Numbered from the stretch's first letter, positions 46,297 to 60,084 are shown. The stretch: 64,000 bases of DNA from Botrytis cinerea B05.10 (GCF_000143535.2 NC_037318.1:2480001-2544000); one strand, 5' to 3'. Numbers and translations: made by a program. The notes: generated by a model not told the origin, from the letters alone.

Positions 46297-49200
46297 AAAA
46301 GAATAAAAGACTTCGAAATTGTATAAAAACAACAATATAAAATCTTATTATTCTTTCAAGATTGCAATCTACAATAATCAATCAAGAATAAAACATTAGA
46401 AAAAAAAGGAAAGAAATCATTTCAAATAAAATGAAATCTATTAAATTCGAAAAAGAGATTAATCAAATAAGGAAAAGAGATTCGATCTCTGATTCGATTT
46501 TCAATATATTAATTTCGATTATTATATCCAACTCTCAAAAATAAAGAGATACTTTCAAAGCTTTAGAAAAAGAATCATTCTTTTAATAAATAAAAAAGCA
46601 ATGAAAAACTAAGTCTATTAAACAAAAACAAAGCGTTAATGTATTTCTATAAAATAGATATATTAATATTATACAATTTGCTATTATTTTGAAACAATTG
46701 AATAAAGCAAATGCTTTATTATTGTTCTTTTCTGAATAAAAAGGAATGCTGTGGTTTCAAGATTTCAATATTATAAAGTGATATAAAGGTATAAAACAAT
46801 TCTAATGCAATTATAGGATAAATAAGAAAGACTTTTGTTTTCGAATTTCATTATAAATGAAAAGGATTCTTTAAAAAAATATTAAAACTATAAAAGAATA
46901 ATAATAAGAAGATTGGAATTGAGAATGCAAATTCAAGTTTGCATTTTTCAAAAAGCATTTAATAAATGATATTTATTAGAAAATATATTCGAAAGATTAT
47001 ATTCATTACCTTATTAAAAAATATAAATAGAAAAGGAAAAACAATACTAATACACTTATATATTTTATATATCAATATAATCAAATTGCTCAATACTTAA
47101 TTAAAAATAAAGCTTCAATCAAAAATAAGGTTATTGAAACTTTCTTAAAAAATATTCCTAAAAGAATTGTTTATAAATATATTATTGAATTCAAAATAGA
47201 TTTAAAGAAATCTAATATAATAAAATAGAATAAAGTTTTTCAATAAGTAATATAATATATAAATAATGAATTTCAATTTAGGATTTTTGAGGTAAGCGAT
47301 TTTGAAAAAGATTTGGATTTGAAAGAATTAATTGATATTATTATTTCATTCAAAAAAATCAAAATGTAAATCAAAAGTTCTATTATTTTAAAAGTAAACA
47401 ATATCAAACAAATTATAAAAATATTTGAAAGCTTTTTTGTAATAATTCAATAAGAAAAAGCTTTCAAAAGAATAAAAGAAAAAATACAAATACTTGATTT
47501 CTATTCAAATTACAAAATCCTTTTTATTATATAATCCCAAATATTAATATATTATTCTTTTTTAGATTCGAATAATATATAAGATAATATAAATAATAAT
47601 ATAGAATATATTAATATTGTTTAAAAGAGATATTATTATTTTTATTAAAATCAATATTCTAAGAAAAAAGATTATAATTTCAAAAAGGATTGTTTTATTT
47701 TCAAAGAGTATATTGATTATAAATATATATATTATAATTAATATAATAAATTGTTTTAAAAATCAAAGAATATAAAAGAGAATCCTTTATTTATTATTTA
47801 TAATTATAAGATTCAAGATTCCCTTATTAAAATAGTAAGTTTGAAAGCTAAATTAAATAAATAAAATCAATTATAAAGAGAAATAAAATAAATATAATTA
47901 ATTGAAGATATATATATTATAAAAGTTTTTAATATCGATAACCTAGAAAATTTCATTATAAATAAATATATTAATACAATTAATTTTGAATTTAGAAAAC
48001 GCAATCGATCTTTATATAGTTTTAATAAGATTTACAAAATATTTATTAAAAATATAAAGAATCAGAATTCTACTTTTATTTTGAAAGTTCTTAAATATAT
48101 TCATTTAATATCTTTTAAGGAAGATACTCTTAATTATAATAGAATTGAATTAAATATTGAATCTATAAATATCTAAAACCCCAATAAATTAAAGATTATT
48201 TATAAAAAAATTATTAATAAAATTAAAAAACCAAAAAAGAAAATAATGTTTAGATTTATAACAAATACTTTTAATAATATAAAAAAGTTTGATAGAGATA
48301 TTCTTTTATTAATTATTAATGTATTTCTAAAATTGATATTTAGGGAATGTTTAGCTATTTGAAAAAAATGAATAATCAGAATAAGTGATTTTATTATATT
48401 TTTAGAATTGAATAATCATTTGATTAATATTATCAATCGATTTTTTATTAATCTTTGATTCGAAACCCCAAAGCAAATAAATTATATCAATTTAGTATAT
48501 ATTATAAATGAAGATAGAGAAAGCTTTTCGAAGATTAAAGTTAATATCAACGATTTAGATCCAATCAATACGATCTTGGATTTAGGATTTACGATTAATT
48601 TGATCGACTCTGTTTTGATTAGAAAACTTAATCTATTTATTAGTTCAGTTTAGACAATCATTATAGGTATCAATACAGACTCCTTAAATCTAAAAGGAAT
48701 TTATAAAGACGTTTGTATTGTATTAGAAGGAATCTCAAATGTAATCAATATTTATATTATAGAAAACGTTTATAATGAATTATTATTAGGTATATTATAG
48801 TTTATTGTAAGAGAGATTAGCTTTATATATTGGGATAATATATAATATTTTATAATTGTGGATGATAATAAAGAAATTCAAATTAGTGTTTGAAGTGTTG
48901 AATAGAAATTTCAAATAATAATATAATTGGAAAATTAAATATTGATATATTAAAGGAATAATATATTAGCAATTTCTCTAATTCCTTTAGTTTTTGTAAT
49001 TTTATAAACTTTTTATAAAGTTATAATAATAATAAAATAAAGTATTTTATAAAAATATATACTTCCTTTAATATCGAATTTCAGAAGTTCTATTTCAATA
49101 TATTAAAAAGGTTAAATAAAAGAAAATATATTATATTCTTTCAAATCTTTGAAGAATTATTTAATATTTATATTATAAATAACAATATAGAATAAATAAA

Positions 49201-52200
49201 TATAATATATAAAAACAAAGTTATAAAGATTCACTCCTCAAATCAATTAAATAATATTATTAAAAAATCTTTTAACAAAAAAAACAATTGATTTGAATAT
49301 AATTAATTAAGAAATCCATATCAAAAGCTATTCGAAAAATAAAAAGAATTTCTTATATCCTATTTCAACAAAAAATCTGAAAAGTATTGACTTATTCTAA
49401 AAAGAACAAAAGCAATTGATTATAAAGATCTTTTAACAGATTTGGAAAGAGATATATTAATAGCCTATTTCCTTAATCGAGAAGGAGCTTTAGTATTCGA
49501 TTGAATATATACTGGATAGATATAAGAGGATATAGTCCTATTATAAAGAATTAGAATTGTTCCTTATAAAACTTAACAAACTTTTGATTTCCTAATTCCA
49601 AAAGCCTTAATAAAAGTGATTTCTATTATATTTAAAAATAAAATAAAATAAAAAGTTTTCGAATTATACAATAAGCCCTATTGTAATCCATAATTCTTAA
49701 TAAAAAAGAAGATTCCAAACACCTATCGAATTATCAATACTGTAATAAAGCTGAATCGATATACAATTCAAGATATGAATTTATTTTTTAATATAAATAC
49801 TTTTGCAGAAAATTTTGTAAGCTATATAATAGCTTTATTAATCGACTTCTTTTCTAATTATAATTAAATACCTTTAGTTTTCGAAAATAAAGATTTAATA
49901 ATATTTCAAATTCCATTTAATCTTTTTCAATATATTATATTTTTTTAAGAAATAATCAATTCGATAATTTAATTTTGTTATATTATTATAAAAATTCTTA
50001 ATAATTTGATTTTGATAATAGTAATATCCTTTTTAAATAATATTGATATTAAAGAATTGAAAATGGTATATAATAATAAAGAAGTGATATTGGGTATATG
50101 AAAGTTTGTTTTAGAATATATTTAAGTAATTAATAGAATCTTTGAATGTTTTGAATATATAGATTGTATTATTAATATAAAGTTTAAATAATATTATAAT
50201 AAAATAAAAGTGGTAGATTATATAATTAGATTAAAAGAATAAAAGTTTATGAAAATTAAAATCAAAAAGATTTTTGATTAATCAGAATCCAAATTAATAA
50301 TAAAAATTTAAATATTTCTAAATATCTATATATATTATAAAATATAGATTGAAAAGTTTATATAGAAAATAGAATTATTGTATTGTTTATTTAAAAAGGA
50401 TATTGAATTTTTATAGATAATTAAATAAAAATAAATAATGAAATCGCTAAAGGAAAACTTAATCAAGTTTTCAATTCTAATATCTTTAAATTATAGAAAT
50501 ATAATGATTATTGAATAAATTGTTTTTGAAATAAATATTAATATTAATAAATAGGAAATATACTTAGAATAAGAATCTAAAGGAAAATGTATTGTTATAT
50601 ATTTTGAAAATGAATTATAAAATAATATTAAAAAGAATTATAATATAATAAAAAAGAAGTATAAAAAAGTATTAAAAGCTTTTCGAAAATATAGATTCGA
50701 TTTATATAAAATATACTTTATTTTGAAAACAAATATCAAAATTTTAATTGTTTAATTGAATTAAATAATAATAGATCTTTTTAGAGTTTTGATTATTCAA
50801 TAGATTATATAAATTAGATTATTCGATTTTGAAGTGTAATATATTAAAAGTATAGTTTATATTGTTGTTGATAAACTTTCAAAAAGATTAATTATATTTT
50901 CTAATATATTTAAAAAAGATAAGGAGAAAGATATTAATAAATAGATTATAAATCAATTCAATAATATAAAAGATATTTTTATTATATATAATTTTATAAA
51001 CTTTTTGTGAAATTATAAATTGAATAAGAAATATAATAATAAAAGTTGAAAGATTATTTAATATCTAATTAGTTTGTAATATTTCGAAGATATAATAAAT
51101 TAAGAATTTTCAAAATTTAAAAAGTGTGTTTTAGAATTCTTTATATATAAAGAATATTTATATAGAAATAGGATTTGTAATATATTGTATTATAAGATTA
51201 TTGATGAATAATAATAAAGGATATTATTAATTGATAATTTATATGAAATATATAATTATAAAAAGATTGAAAATATATTTAATAAAATATACAAACTTTA
51301 TTATTAAAATAGAATATATAAAGATATCAAATAATTTATTAAATCCTATCCCAATTATTAAAAATAATAATCTAATATTTAAAAAGAATTTCTATATTTT
51401 ATATAGATGAATATTTATTAATAAAAATATAATTTAAATATTATATATATATTCCCAAATAACAATTACAAATATCTTATTTTTTTATAAAATGATTTAT
51501 CAAATTGAATTGAAACTAAATTATTGAGAAATATAATATTGTAAGTTATTATTATTTTTATTTAGAATATTATTTATAAGTATTTAATCTTTAATAAGGT
51601 TTTTATAAACAAAGGATTCGAAAATAAGGTATATATCGAATATTTCTTGAGAAAGTATAAAATCAAATAAATATAAATCTTTATTTATAATTCGAAAGTA
51701 AATAACTAAATTGAATAAGAATATAAATCTATAATTGATAAATTAGTAAAGGTAATAAATAGTAAAAGTGAATGATTGTATTATTTGAATATAATATTGT
51801 TTATTAATAGAATGATTATATATCGATTAATTAATCTAATTCTATTCTATATAATTTATAAACATTATTCAATATTATCTATAGAAATGTAATATAATAT
51901 ATAAAGAGTTTTAAATTGAAAAAAGATTATTTCTTATAAAAATCTTTTAATATTATATTTTTGTTAATTAGAAATGTATAATTTAAATATAAAAGAAGTA
52001 GTAATATATAAAAAACGATATCATTTAAATGGAAAGGTATATTTTGATAAAGATAATAATATAATTGATAAGAAAATCATTATAAAGAATATAATTCTTC
52101 AATTTGATTTGTAATCGAAAATCAATATATTTAAAGAAAGGAAACTTGAATATTAATAGTTTAATTCATATTATATAAATAAAATCTTATTAAACAAAAG

Positions 52201-55200
52201 TATTTATATTTTAAAAGAAATAAATGGAATTTCAATTGATAGGATTTATTTAGGAGTTTGTTTTAAAAAGTTTATTAAAAGAAAAGAAAAATATATCCTA
52301 ATTGGAGGAGAAGAAAAGGATATAGGAGATATTATTAAAAATGAATTTAAAAATTCTTTAAAAGTATTATTAAATTTAAAAAGAAGTGAATAAATCGTTT
52401 AATATTTTATAATAATAAAGAATATAATAAATTATATATAAAAGAATCAAGATATTATATTATCAATAAATATTAATACTTATATTATAATGGAAATCCC
52501 AATTATTAGTTTATTAATATAATATGTTTTTTTAATAATACTAGAATAATTGATAGAATATCAACTATATATTAAAATAAAATAGAATAATAAACTTTGT
52601 TTGTTTTTATTAGAAATCGAGAACTTCCTTATTCGGATTAAAAATATATCTTTTTATATTATACTCTTTTATTGTCTTTATAATTAGATTGCTTAGAGAA
52701 TTATATTTAAATTCAAAAAAGCTAAAAAAATTCTATAAAAACAAATAGAATTTTCATTTTCTTTTTTCATTTGAAATTCAAAATACTACAATCCTTTATT
52801 TAGTAATTCCCTATTTCAAAAATATCTCTCTTATTTTTTTTAAATCCTATTTCTCATTAATTCCCTTTTCTTATATCTTTTCTTAAAAATACTTTCATTT
52901 TTTTTATAAAATATAACTTTACAAACTTTTTATAAAATTATATTCAATATAAACTTTTACAATATTGGATAAAGATAATAATATAGATTTAGATTATTAT
53001 TTATCAAATAATTAATTTCTAGTTTCTAATAATAATAAGAAAGAATAAGATCAGATTATAATGATTGATATATCAAATATACAATTTTAATATATATAAC
53101 ATAATATAATAATAACTATAAAGAACAAAGCTATATTAGCAATAATAAAGGTTTATAAAGTCATTTAAATATTTCCGAAAAAAGAATAATATATTAAATA
53201 TTTATAATTCAATAATTAAATTAATATTCAAAAAGATTATAAAAACAATCTAAAAGAAATATTTATAATTATTATTATTCAAGATAATTTTTATATCAAA
53301 GTTAATATATTGATAAAGCAAATAAAGATTGATAATAAAAAGACTTTTATAAGAATAGAAAAGATTTAATATATACAATAAAAAACTATTAATAAATTCA
53401 ATCTATTATAATATCATTTTTATAAAAGCATTATCTTTATTACAATCCTTATTATAATATATAGAATTAGATTCCAATATAAATTAATCAAAATAATCAA
53501 ATTGATTAACCCCAATATATTATTAGAAGTAGTTAATAGAGAATTCATATACCAACTAATAAACCCCCCCAAGTTTGGAATATAGGTTAATAAATATTTG
53601 ATGCTTTTTGAATTTAGAATAGCTTTCAAAATTCTCAATCCTAAATAAGAATTTAAAGCCTTTAAATAAAATAATGAGAATTAAAAACAATTTGATCTTA
53701 AATATAATATAATTGGAATGCTTGGAAAGGAAAGTTCTGATTATTCGGAAAACGTTCTATTAGTAGAAGACTTATATATTGAATTCAATATTATACTATT
53801 TCTATTTCCTAATAAGGAAGTGATTGCAAATCTGAAGAGATGGTTAAGATTGGGAATCACAATAGCTGAAGAAGATAAAAAGCTATAATAAAATTGCTTA
53901 ATGGATAAGTGGATTATAAAACAAATTGTATTATTGAGAAGTGAGGAGGAGGCAGAAAATGTGAAACAATTTAAATTATATAAATATCTATTAGAGGTTT
54001 TAGTATTAAAGGATTGATATCTAATTTTGAAAGAAAAATTTGTAGTCAAATAAATCGGCTGAATAATTATAACTAAATTAATTCCATACAGACTTGAAGG
54101 ATTTTGTAATTTCCATTTTTACTATTTAATGAATATATTAGATTTCAAAACTATTCAAATGAAAAGCAAGTATTTTATTTACTATTTCAAAATTATATAT
54201 AAATATAGGGATTGTATTAATGATATGCGAATATATAACAAATACTTTATTTAATTCAAATTAAATAAAGGCATGAATAAGGAAAGAAAAAAAAGGATTC
54301 TTAAAGTTTTGAAATTTCGATTCTTAAATCCCTCAATTAATAAACCAGTATTCGAACTAAAGCTATTTACTATTTTTATAAAAGTTTATAAAATAGATAG
54401 ATGAAAAGTATTGGTTATTAATTCAATCCTTATTATATTAATAAATTAATATTCCGATTTTATATTTACATCAATAAAAATATATTATTATTATAACTGA
54501 TATAAAAAACAAAAACTTAACTTTATTTATTACTACTATTATATCTCTTAACAATAAGATTATAAATAAGATCTAATACTTTGAAAAAAAGTAATTAAAT
54601 AATATATAAATTAGGAATATCATTTGGTGATAGTATTATTTCTTATATTTATTATTTAAACAAAAAAAGATTTTAATTGTATTTTTATATATAGAAATAT
54701 TAGGGATTTATATATTGTATTCAATTATAAGATAATAGATTATATTACAGTATATATTGTATATTCCTATAATGAAAATAAAGAGAATATATTACAAATT
54801 GAAATCGTATATAAAAGAATTAAATCTTTTGTTTTGAATAATATAGATTGAAGAATTTTAATTGAAAATATACTTAGCAAAAACAAGATAATCTTTGATT
54901 ATAAATTCTTTTATAATATTATAGCTAAAAAACGATATTAAAGTTATATTAATTTGATGAAATCCAATTAGTATATAAATGAATGGAATAATTTATAGGT
55001 ATTCATAATTAAAAGGAATTTTATTTCTATCCAGTTATATATGAATATATATAGGAATAAATCGTTTGTAATCATAATTGTTTTATATATAATTATAAAG
55101 AAAAGAAATAATGAAATTTTGAATCCGATTTTCGAAAATGATATGAAGTACCAAGATCTGAGGAATGCCTATAGCAATTTGAAATCAATCTTTAATAAAA

Positions 55201-55984
55201 CAATCATATGGAATAGATAATATGAAATTCTAGGGTTTATTATCAAATGCTATTTGATTATTGAAAACCCTATCGAATAAACTTTTATTAAAAAATTGCT
55301 ATAAAATAATTACTTTGTTTTTATTAAAGCTTCACTTCTTTTCGAAATAATTAATAATAAATTCCATAATTAATATTATTAATATCAAAAAGAAATTTGA
55401 TATCAATATCAATATGTTTTTATTGATATCATTTCTAAAGAATTGATTTATAATGAAAAATCGTATTATTATATAACCTCTATAAAACCAACAACTAAAC
55501 AAAAACGAAAATATACTTCAGCCAATAAAAAAAAAGGAATACTGGGATTCTTTACAAATACCAACAATGAAAATGCTATTCCTCTTTTATTATTCTAATC
55601 TTCGAGTCCTGTTTTTTCTTTTTAAGGAATTAGATATATAAAATGAAAAAGATGCGAATTTATAGAATAAAATAAAAGATTAAACAATAAAAGAAATAAG
55701 AATAAGAAAGTTATGGATATAATAAAAAATAGCCTTTTCAACAATCGAGGTTTTTCTGAACAATCAAAAGATTTAAAAAGAATATGTGAAGTTATTTTTG
55801 GAGAAAGATATAATAAAAAGCTTACTGATTGAACTTTTCAATTAGAATTGTAAAAGAAGATGATAAATGTATTTCATAATTTTGCAAACTTTTTGTGAAA
55901 TTATAATTGCAATAAAAAAAGTATTGTTATTTGAATTCTTGATTTTAATTAATTCGGTAATCAATTAATCAAAGTAAAAAGAAA

Positions 55985-56255
55985 TATAAAAATGAAAATA
56001 TATGATTTCAAGATTATATATTATCAATATTTAATATTTATAGTTTCTCTTTTATAAATTTAAAAATATTATTGAATTTTCTATCTTCTAAAATTGTCTC
56101 CTAAAGAATTAAATGCCCAACTTCTATTATCTCCTTTACCTTATTATTACGATATAGTAATTCACCCCATTTTATTATATATAGCCACTTACTCTATGCT
56201 TGGTATATGTGAAGGCTTTTCTTGTGTGACCATTACCACCTTCTACTCGTTTACA
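55985..56255 (+). repeat. 3' LTR of the gypsy element
   Basis: 271 bp ending CTCGTTTACA. Its first 50 bases differ from the 5' LTR at 19 sites, all C-to-T or G-to-A with this copy carrying the T/A state. Its second half (56150-56255) keeps the C/G bases that the 5' LTR lost. Confidence 0.9.
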
Positions 56256-57201
56256 TTATATACTTTTTTATTTTATAAATCTAATTATTCCTATATACAA
56301 TTTAATAATTATTTTTTTTATTTGAAATATAATTTTTATTCACTTTTTTAATTTATTCTTTACAATCTGCAGAATAATACAATTTACTAAATTAAATAAA
56401 GTTAATATATATTATAAATAAAACAAATAAAAAAATGTACTTTTAAATTATTCGTATCATCGATATAAGTAATATTACAAAATTTCGAAACTCTTTAAAA
56501 CTTTCTTTTTTATAACTTTCAATTAATTCGCAATTTGAAATAACATTATTACATTTATAAGAAATTCAATATTGTAAATCGATAATTAATATAAAATGAT
56601 ATTCTAATTTTTTTTGACTTATTGAAATAGATAAAATTTAATATTTTTAACATTTGTTTTTCGGGACTCAAAACTTATATAAATAATATTTTATAAATAA
56701 TCGAAAAATCTAATATTAAAAGAATTATATTTTGATTAATGAATTATAATATACTAAATAAATAATAGATCAATTATCTTTTTAAAAGAATTTTACAGAA
56801 AATAATTTAAAAAGACCTTTTTATAATTAAAGTTGTTTTTGTTTTTTATAATAGTAAAATAAAACATTTTAGATTGAAAGTAAAAAAGAATCTAAAATTT
56901 AATATCAATTTATAATATAATTGAATATTGATTGATATTTTTCTGAAAGAAAGAAGAATATAATTATATTTATAATGAAAATTTTTAATCAAATCAATGA
57001 AAACTTATTTCACATAAATTTTTCAATAGTTTGAATTTGAATAATATAAAGAATATTAAATAAATATAAGTTTAAAGTTATTTAATATAAGTTATTTTCA
57101 AATAATCGATTGGATTTCAGATTATAATCATTAGATTATAATTAGATTAATTTAATTCGATATAAATTAAACTAAATATATCGAATTAAAACTAAAAGAA
57201 A
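56256..57201. other. AT-rich DNA between gypsy element and solo LTR
   Basis: About 950 bp with no ORF or identifiable repeat. It may be old flanking element sequence. Confidence 0.45.
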
Positions 57202-57471
57202 TATAAAAGTAAAAAAATTATAATTTCCATATTATGTATTATTAATATTTAGTATTTATAGTTTCACTTTTATAAAACTAAAATAAAAATCAAATTTTCC
57301 ATTTTCCAAATTGACTTCTAAAGTTTGAATAACTTATTTATTCTACTTCTCTCACCTCATTATTATAATATAATGATTTACTTTATTTTACTATATATAT
57401 TTACTTATTCTATATTTTATATATATAAAGACTTTTCTTATATAATCATTACTATCTTCTACTCTTTTATA
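57202..57471 (+). mobile_element. Solo LTR of the same gypsy family
   Basis: 270 bp that aligns over its full length to the LTRs at 45284 and 55985, but is heavily A/T-shifted throughout. No second copy is in range, so it is a solo LTR. It has inserted in the Fot1-family relic, since the sequence directly to its right (CGTGTACTTTCTTTATTTATT) is the subterminal block of that family. Confidence 0.8.
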
Positions 57472-57746
57472 ATACTCGTGTACTTTCTTTATTTATTAAT
57501 ACAATCGAGTTTTCCCTAAAAAAAAATTATAGTTATTTATATAAATAATAAGAATTTCTAATCAATTATTAGAGATTTGATTCAATATAATAGTTATTTT
57601 GAAAAGAAAAAAAATTTGTAATGAAAATCGTAAAAAATTCTATATATTTTAAAATATAATGAAAATATCTATATAAAAATAATGTTCTGAATATTTAAAT
57701 TACATATTTTCTCAATTATTCTCATCTTTTCCAAAAATAATGATTA
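57472..57746. mobile_element. Fot1-family relic, left part of host copy
   Basis: Matches 13690-13955 closely (AATAAGAATTTCTAATCAAT...). Its continuation resumes at 59605-59700 (TATTAAAATATAAATATTAA..., matching 13935-14033). The younger Fot1 element 57747-59604 is inserted between the two parts. Confidence 0.7.
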
Positions 57747-59604
57747 ACGTAGTTTATCAGTGTGTGCATCATATTAATACGTATATCACTTTTACCTTAA
57801 TTTATACTCTTCAATTTCAATATGTGATTTATTAATTATTTATTATATAATCGAATAATAAAGAAGAAAGAATATTCTTAACTATCAAAGTTATCAAAAA
57901 AAACAAAAAACTTTCGATTCGAAAAGCTACTAAACTATATAATATCATATATATAATATTTATTTGAAAAATAAATAAAACAACTTTTACAATTGAATTT
58001 CAATCATAGAATTTAAAATTTATTAAAATAAAAAAGCAAATAATTATTTTATATATTCTTAATATAAATTTGAAAGATTTTCTTTTTAAACTTAAAAGAG
58101 TAAAAGATATAACTAATTATATTCTCAAATCGAAAAAAGGAAAAGTTATTAAAAAACTTTGAATATATCGATTTGTAAAACAATATAAAGAATTCAAAAT
58201 GCATTTTAATTATATTTATAACTTTCAAAAAGCTTTTTATACAAATCCTAAGCTTTCTGAAGAATAATTTCAATTAATTGCAAATATATAAGTGAAATAT
58301 AATATTTTAAATAGAGATTTCTATAATTTTGATGAAATAGACTTTATAATAGGAATTACATATATAGCAATAATGATAATCAATATTAAATGAAATAGTA
58401 AAAATAAGGCAATACAATTAGATAATTGAAAATAAATTATAACAATTAGATATGGAAATAAAAAAAAATGAAATTATTCCTTTATTTTTAATAATTCAAA
58501 AATAAATTTATTTTTCCAATTAATATATCGAAATCGATCTTTTTATAAACTAAATTATTAAATTTATATTTAATAAATAAATAAATAATAAAACAAATTT
58601 AAAATAATTGAAATATTTTAATAAATATATTAAGAATTGAAGAAAAAGCAAATATTGAATATTGAATATTAATACTGAATAAATATAAAAACTATAAATC
58701 AATAATTTTTCAAATATATTATAAAGAAAATAATATTATATATTTATATTTATTATTATATTCAAATCATTTAATTCAACCACTTAATATTAACTATTTT
58801 AATAATTTAAAATGTTTATATAGTAATCAAATTGATAGATTTATTAAAGTATATATCAATTATATTTCAAAAATTGAATTCTTCATAATTTTTAAAACTA
58901 TATATAAAAAATCAATCACTTTTCAAAATATAAAATCAAAATTTTAAGAAATAGATTTAATCCTATTTGATTCTAAAACTATATTTTCGAAATTAAATAT
59001 TCAAATTTATATACCTACCCTTTTTTTTTTCAATCTAAATCAATAAATCTCTTAAACTTTTTATAATTCAATTGAAACTCTTTCTCAATCAATATTAATT
59101 AAATCTCGAATAACTTATTATCAATTAAACTCACTTATACCTATATTTAAAACTATATTAATTCTAATTAAAAATACAAAACAATTAATTTATAAAAATA
59201 TATTTTTGAATATAGAGATTTATACACTTCGAATAGTAAATAAAACATTAAGCAAATATCGATATACAAAAAAACCCAATTATATTAAAAAGGAATGTTT
59301 ATCAAACAAAAAACTTTTAATATATTATCTCAATAAAAGATTGATATTCAGATTCAATATAACAATATCAAAAAGAAAATAAATCCATTAAAGAAGTATC
59401 TTCTATTCAATATTATAATAAATATAAAAAAACAAATCACAATACAAAAATCTATCAAAATAATATAATAGATTTTAGATTATTAGATTCTAAATAGTTT
59501 TAATCAATTGATTCAATTGTTATTGAATAATATAGGTTTGAAAGTGTAAATTGAGGTAAAAGTGATTTATATATTGATATGATGTACGCACTAATAAATT
59601 ATGT
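57747..59604 (+). mobile_element. Fot1/pogo transposon (1858 bp), RIP-degraded, inserted in a relative
   Basis: Terminal inverted repeats ACGTAGTTTATCAGTG... (left) and ACATAATTTATTAGTG... (reverse complement of right) extend for more than 60 bp and include TATCACTTTTACC. TA lies at both edges (57745-57746, 59605-59606). Plus-strand translation, with stops, follows fungal Fot1/DDE_1 transposases: a CENP-B-type HTH region with WIYRFVKQYKEFK near 58160, FYNFDEIDF near 58330, an HLIQPLNINYFNNLK block near 58770-58815 (from the QPLDVG motif) and a C-terminal TLRIVNKTLSKYR helix near 59245. Length and TA duplication fit the class. The transposase is inactive because of several stops. Confidence 0.9.
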
Positions 59605-60084
59605 TAATTATTAAAATATAAATATTAAAAAACCCCTGATTTAAATATAATTTTGAAATAGTATATATATTAACACAGTACACGAGCTGATAAATTATAT
59701 TATAGGCATTTTATATAAAGGACTATTATAAAAGAATTCAATTCTATTTTAGAATCTAAAACTAGAGAAGGGAGAAAAGAATAAGAGAATTATAAAAGTT
59801 TTGAGCTATATATATCAATAAGTTACGTAATAGACTAAGGTCCTAGAAGCTTTATATTTTACTAAGTAAAACGTACTATATATAAGAGGTAGAGATATTT
59901 GCCTTAATCGAATATTATTCTTAGGAAAAACATAAAATCGAAAATTGAGCGTCGTGTAAAATACATGACTGCTATTCCTTTCATCTCTTCTTTAAAGATT
60001 CATTCTAGTCTTATTATAATCTATATAAGTTTCCTTTACATTATCACATATTGTAATAGATTATAATTCTTTACCATAGTCTCA
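59605..60084. other. Relic right part and boundary of the AT-rich block
   Basis: 59605-59700 is the right part of the Fot1-family relic (ending GATAAATTATA-TTATAG). From there composition gradually rises to normal at about 60080, the 3' end of the unknown six-exon gene. I see no other gene. Confidence 0.5.

Larger units (their letters stand above)
45284..56255 (+). mobile_element. Large Ty3/gypsy retrotransposon (about 11 kb), RIP-degraded
   Basis: Bounded by 271-bp LTRs of equal length, with TTAT on both outer sides (45280-45283 and 56256-56259), a plausible though weak target duplication in AT-rich DNA. The plus strand, with many stops, shows gag (46-48.3 kb), retropepsin at about 48570-48790 (TILDLGFTINLI, then NELLLGI), RT at about 49690-50120 (RIINTVIKLNRYTIQDMN, ALLIDFFSNYN, FLNNIDIKE), integrase at about 51290-51840 (SKxNN-type block near 51690) and a chromo-like tail to about 52400. 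A further 3.5 kb of former coding-like sequence precedes the 3' LTR. The active-site Asp pair is Asn-Asn (50036-50041). It is inactive. Confidence 0.9.

Noticed and set aside
53741..54049. 102-codon minus-strand frame with Ser-rich sequence
   Set aside because: The opposite strand belongs to the plus-oriented gypsy element and reads as more protein-like text; the minus frame is a by-product.
31218..60084. Mitochondrial DNA insertion or plasmid as the reason for high AT content
   Set aside because: The block contains LTR and TIR elements with RIP-type changes, and no mitochondrial gene or tRNA is recognisable.
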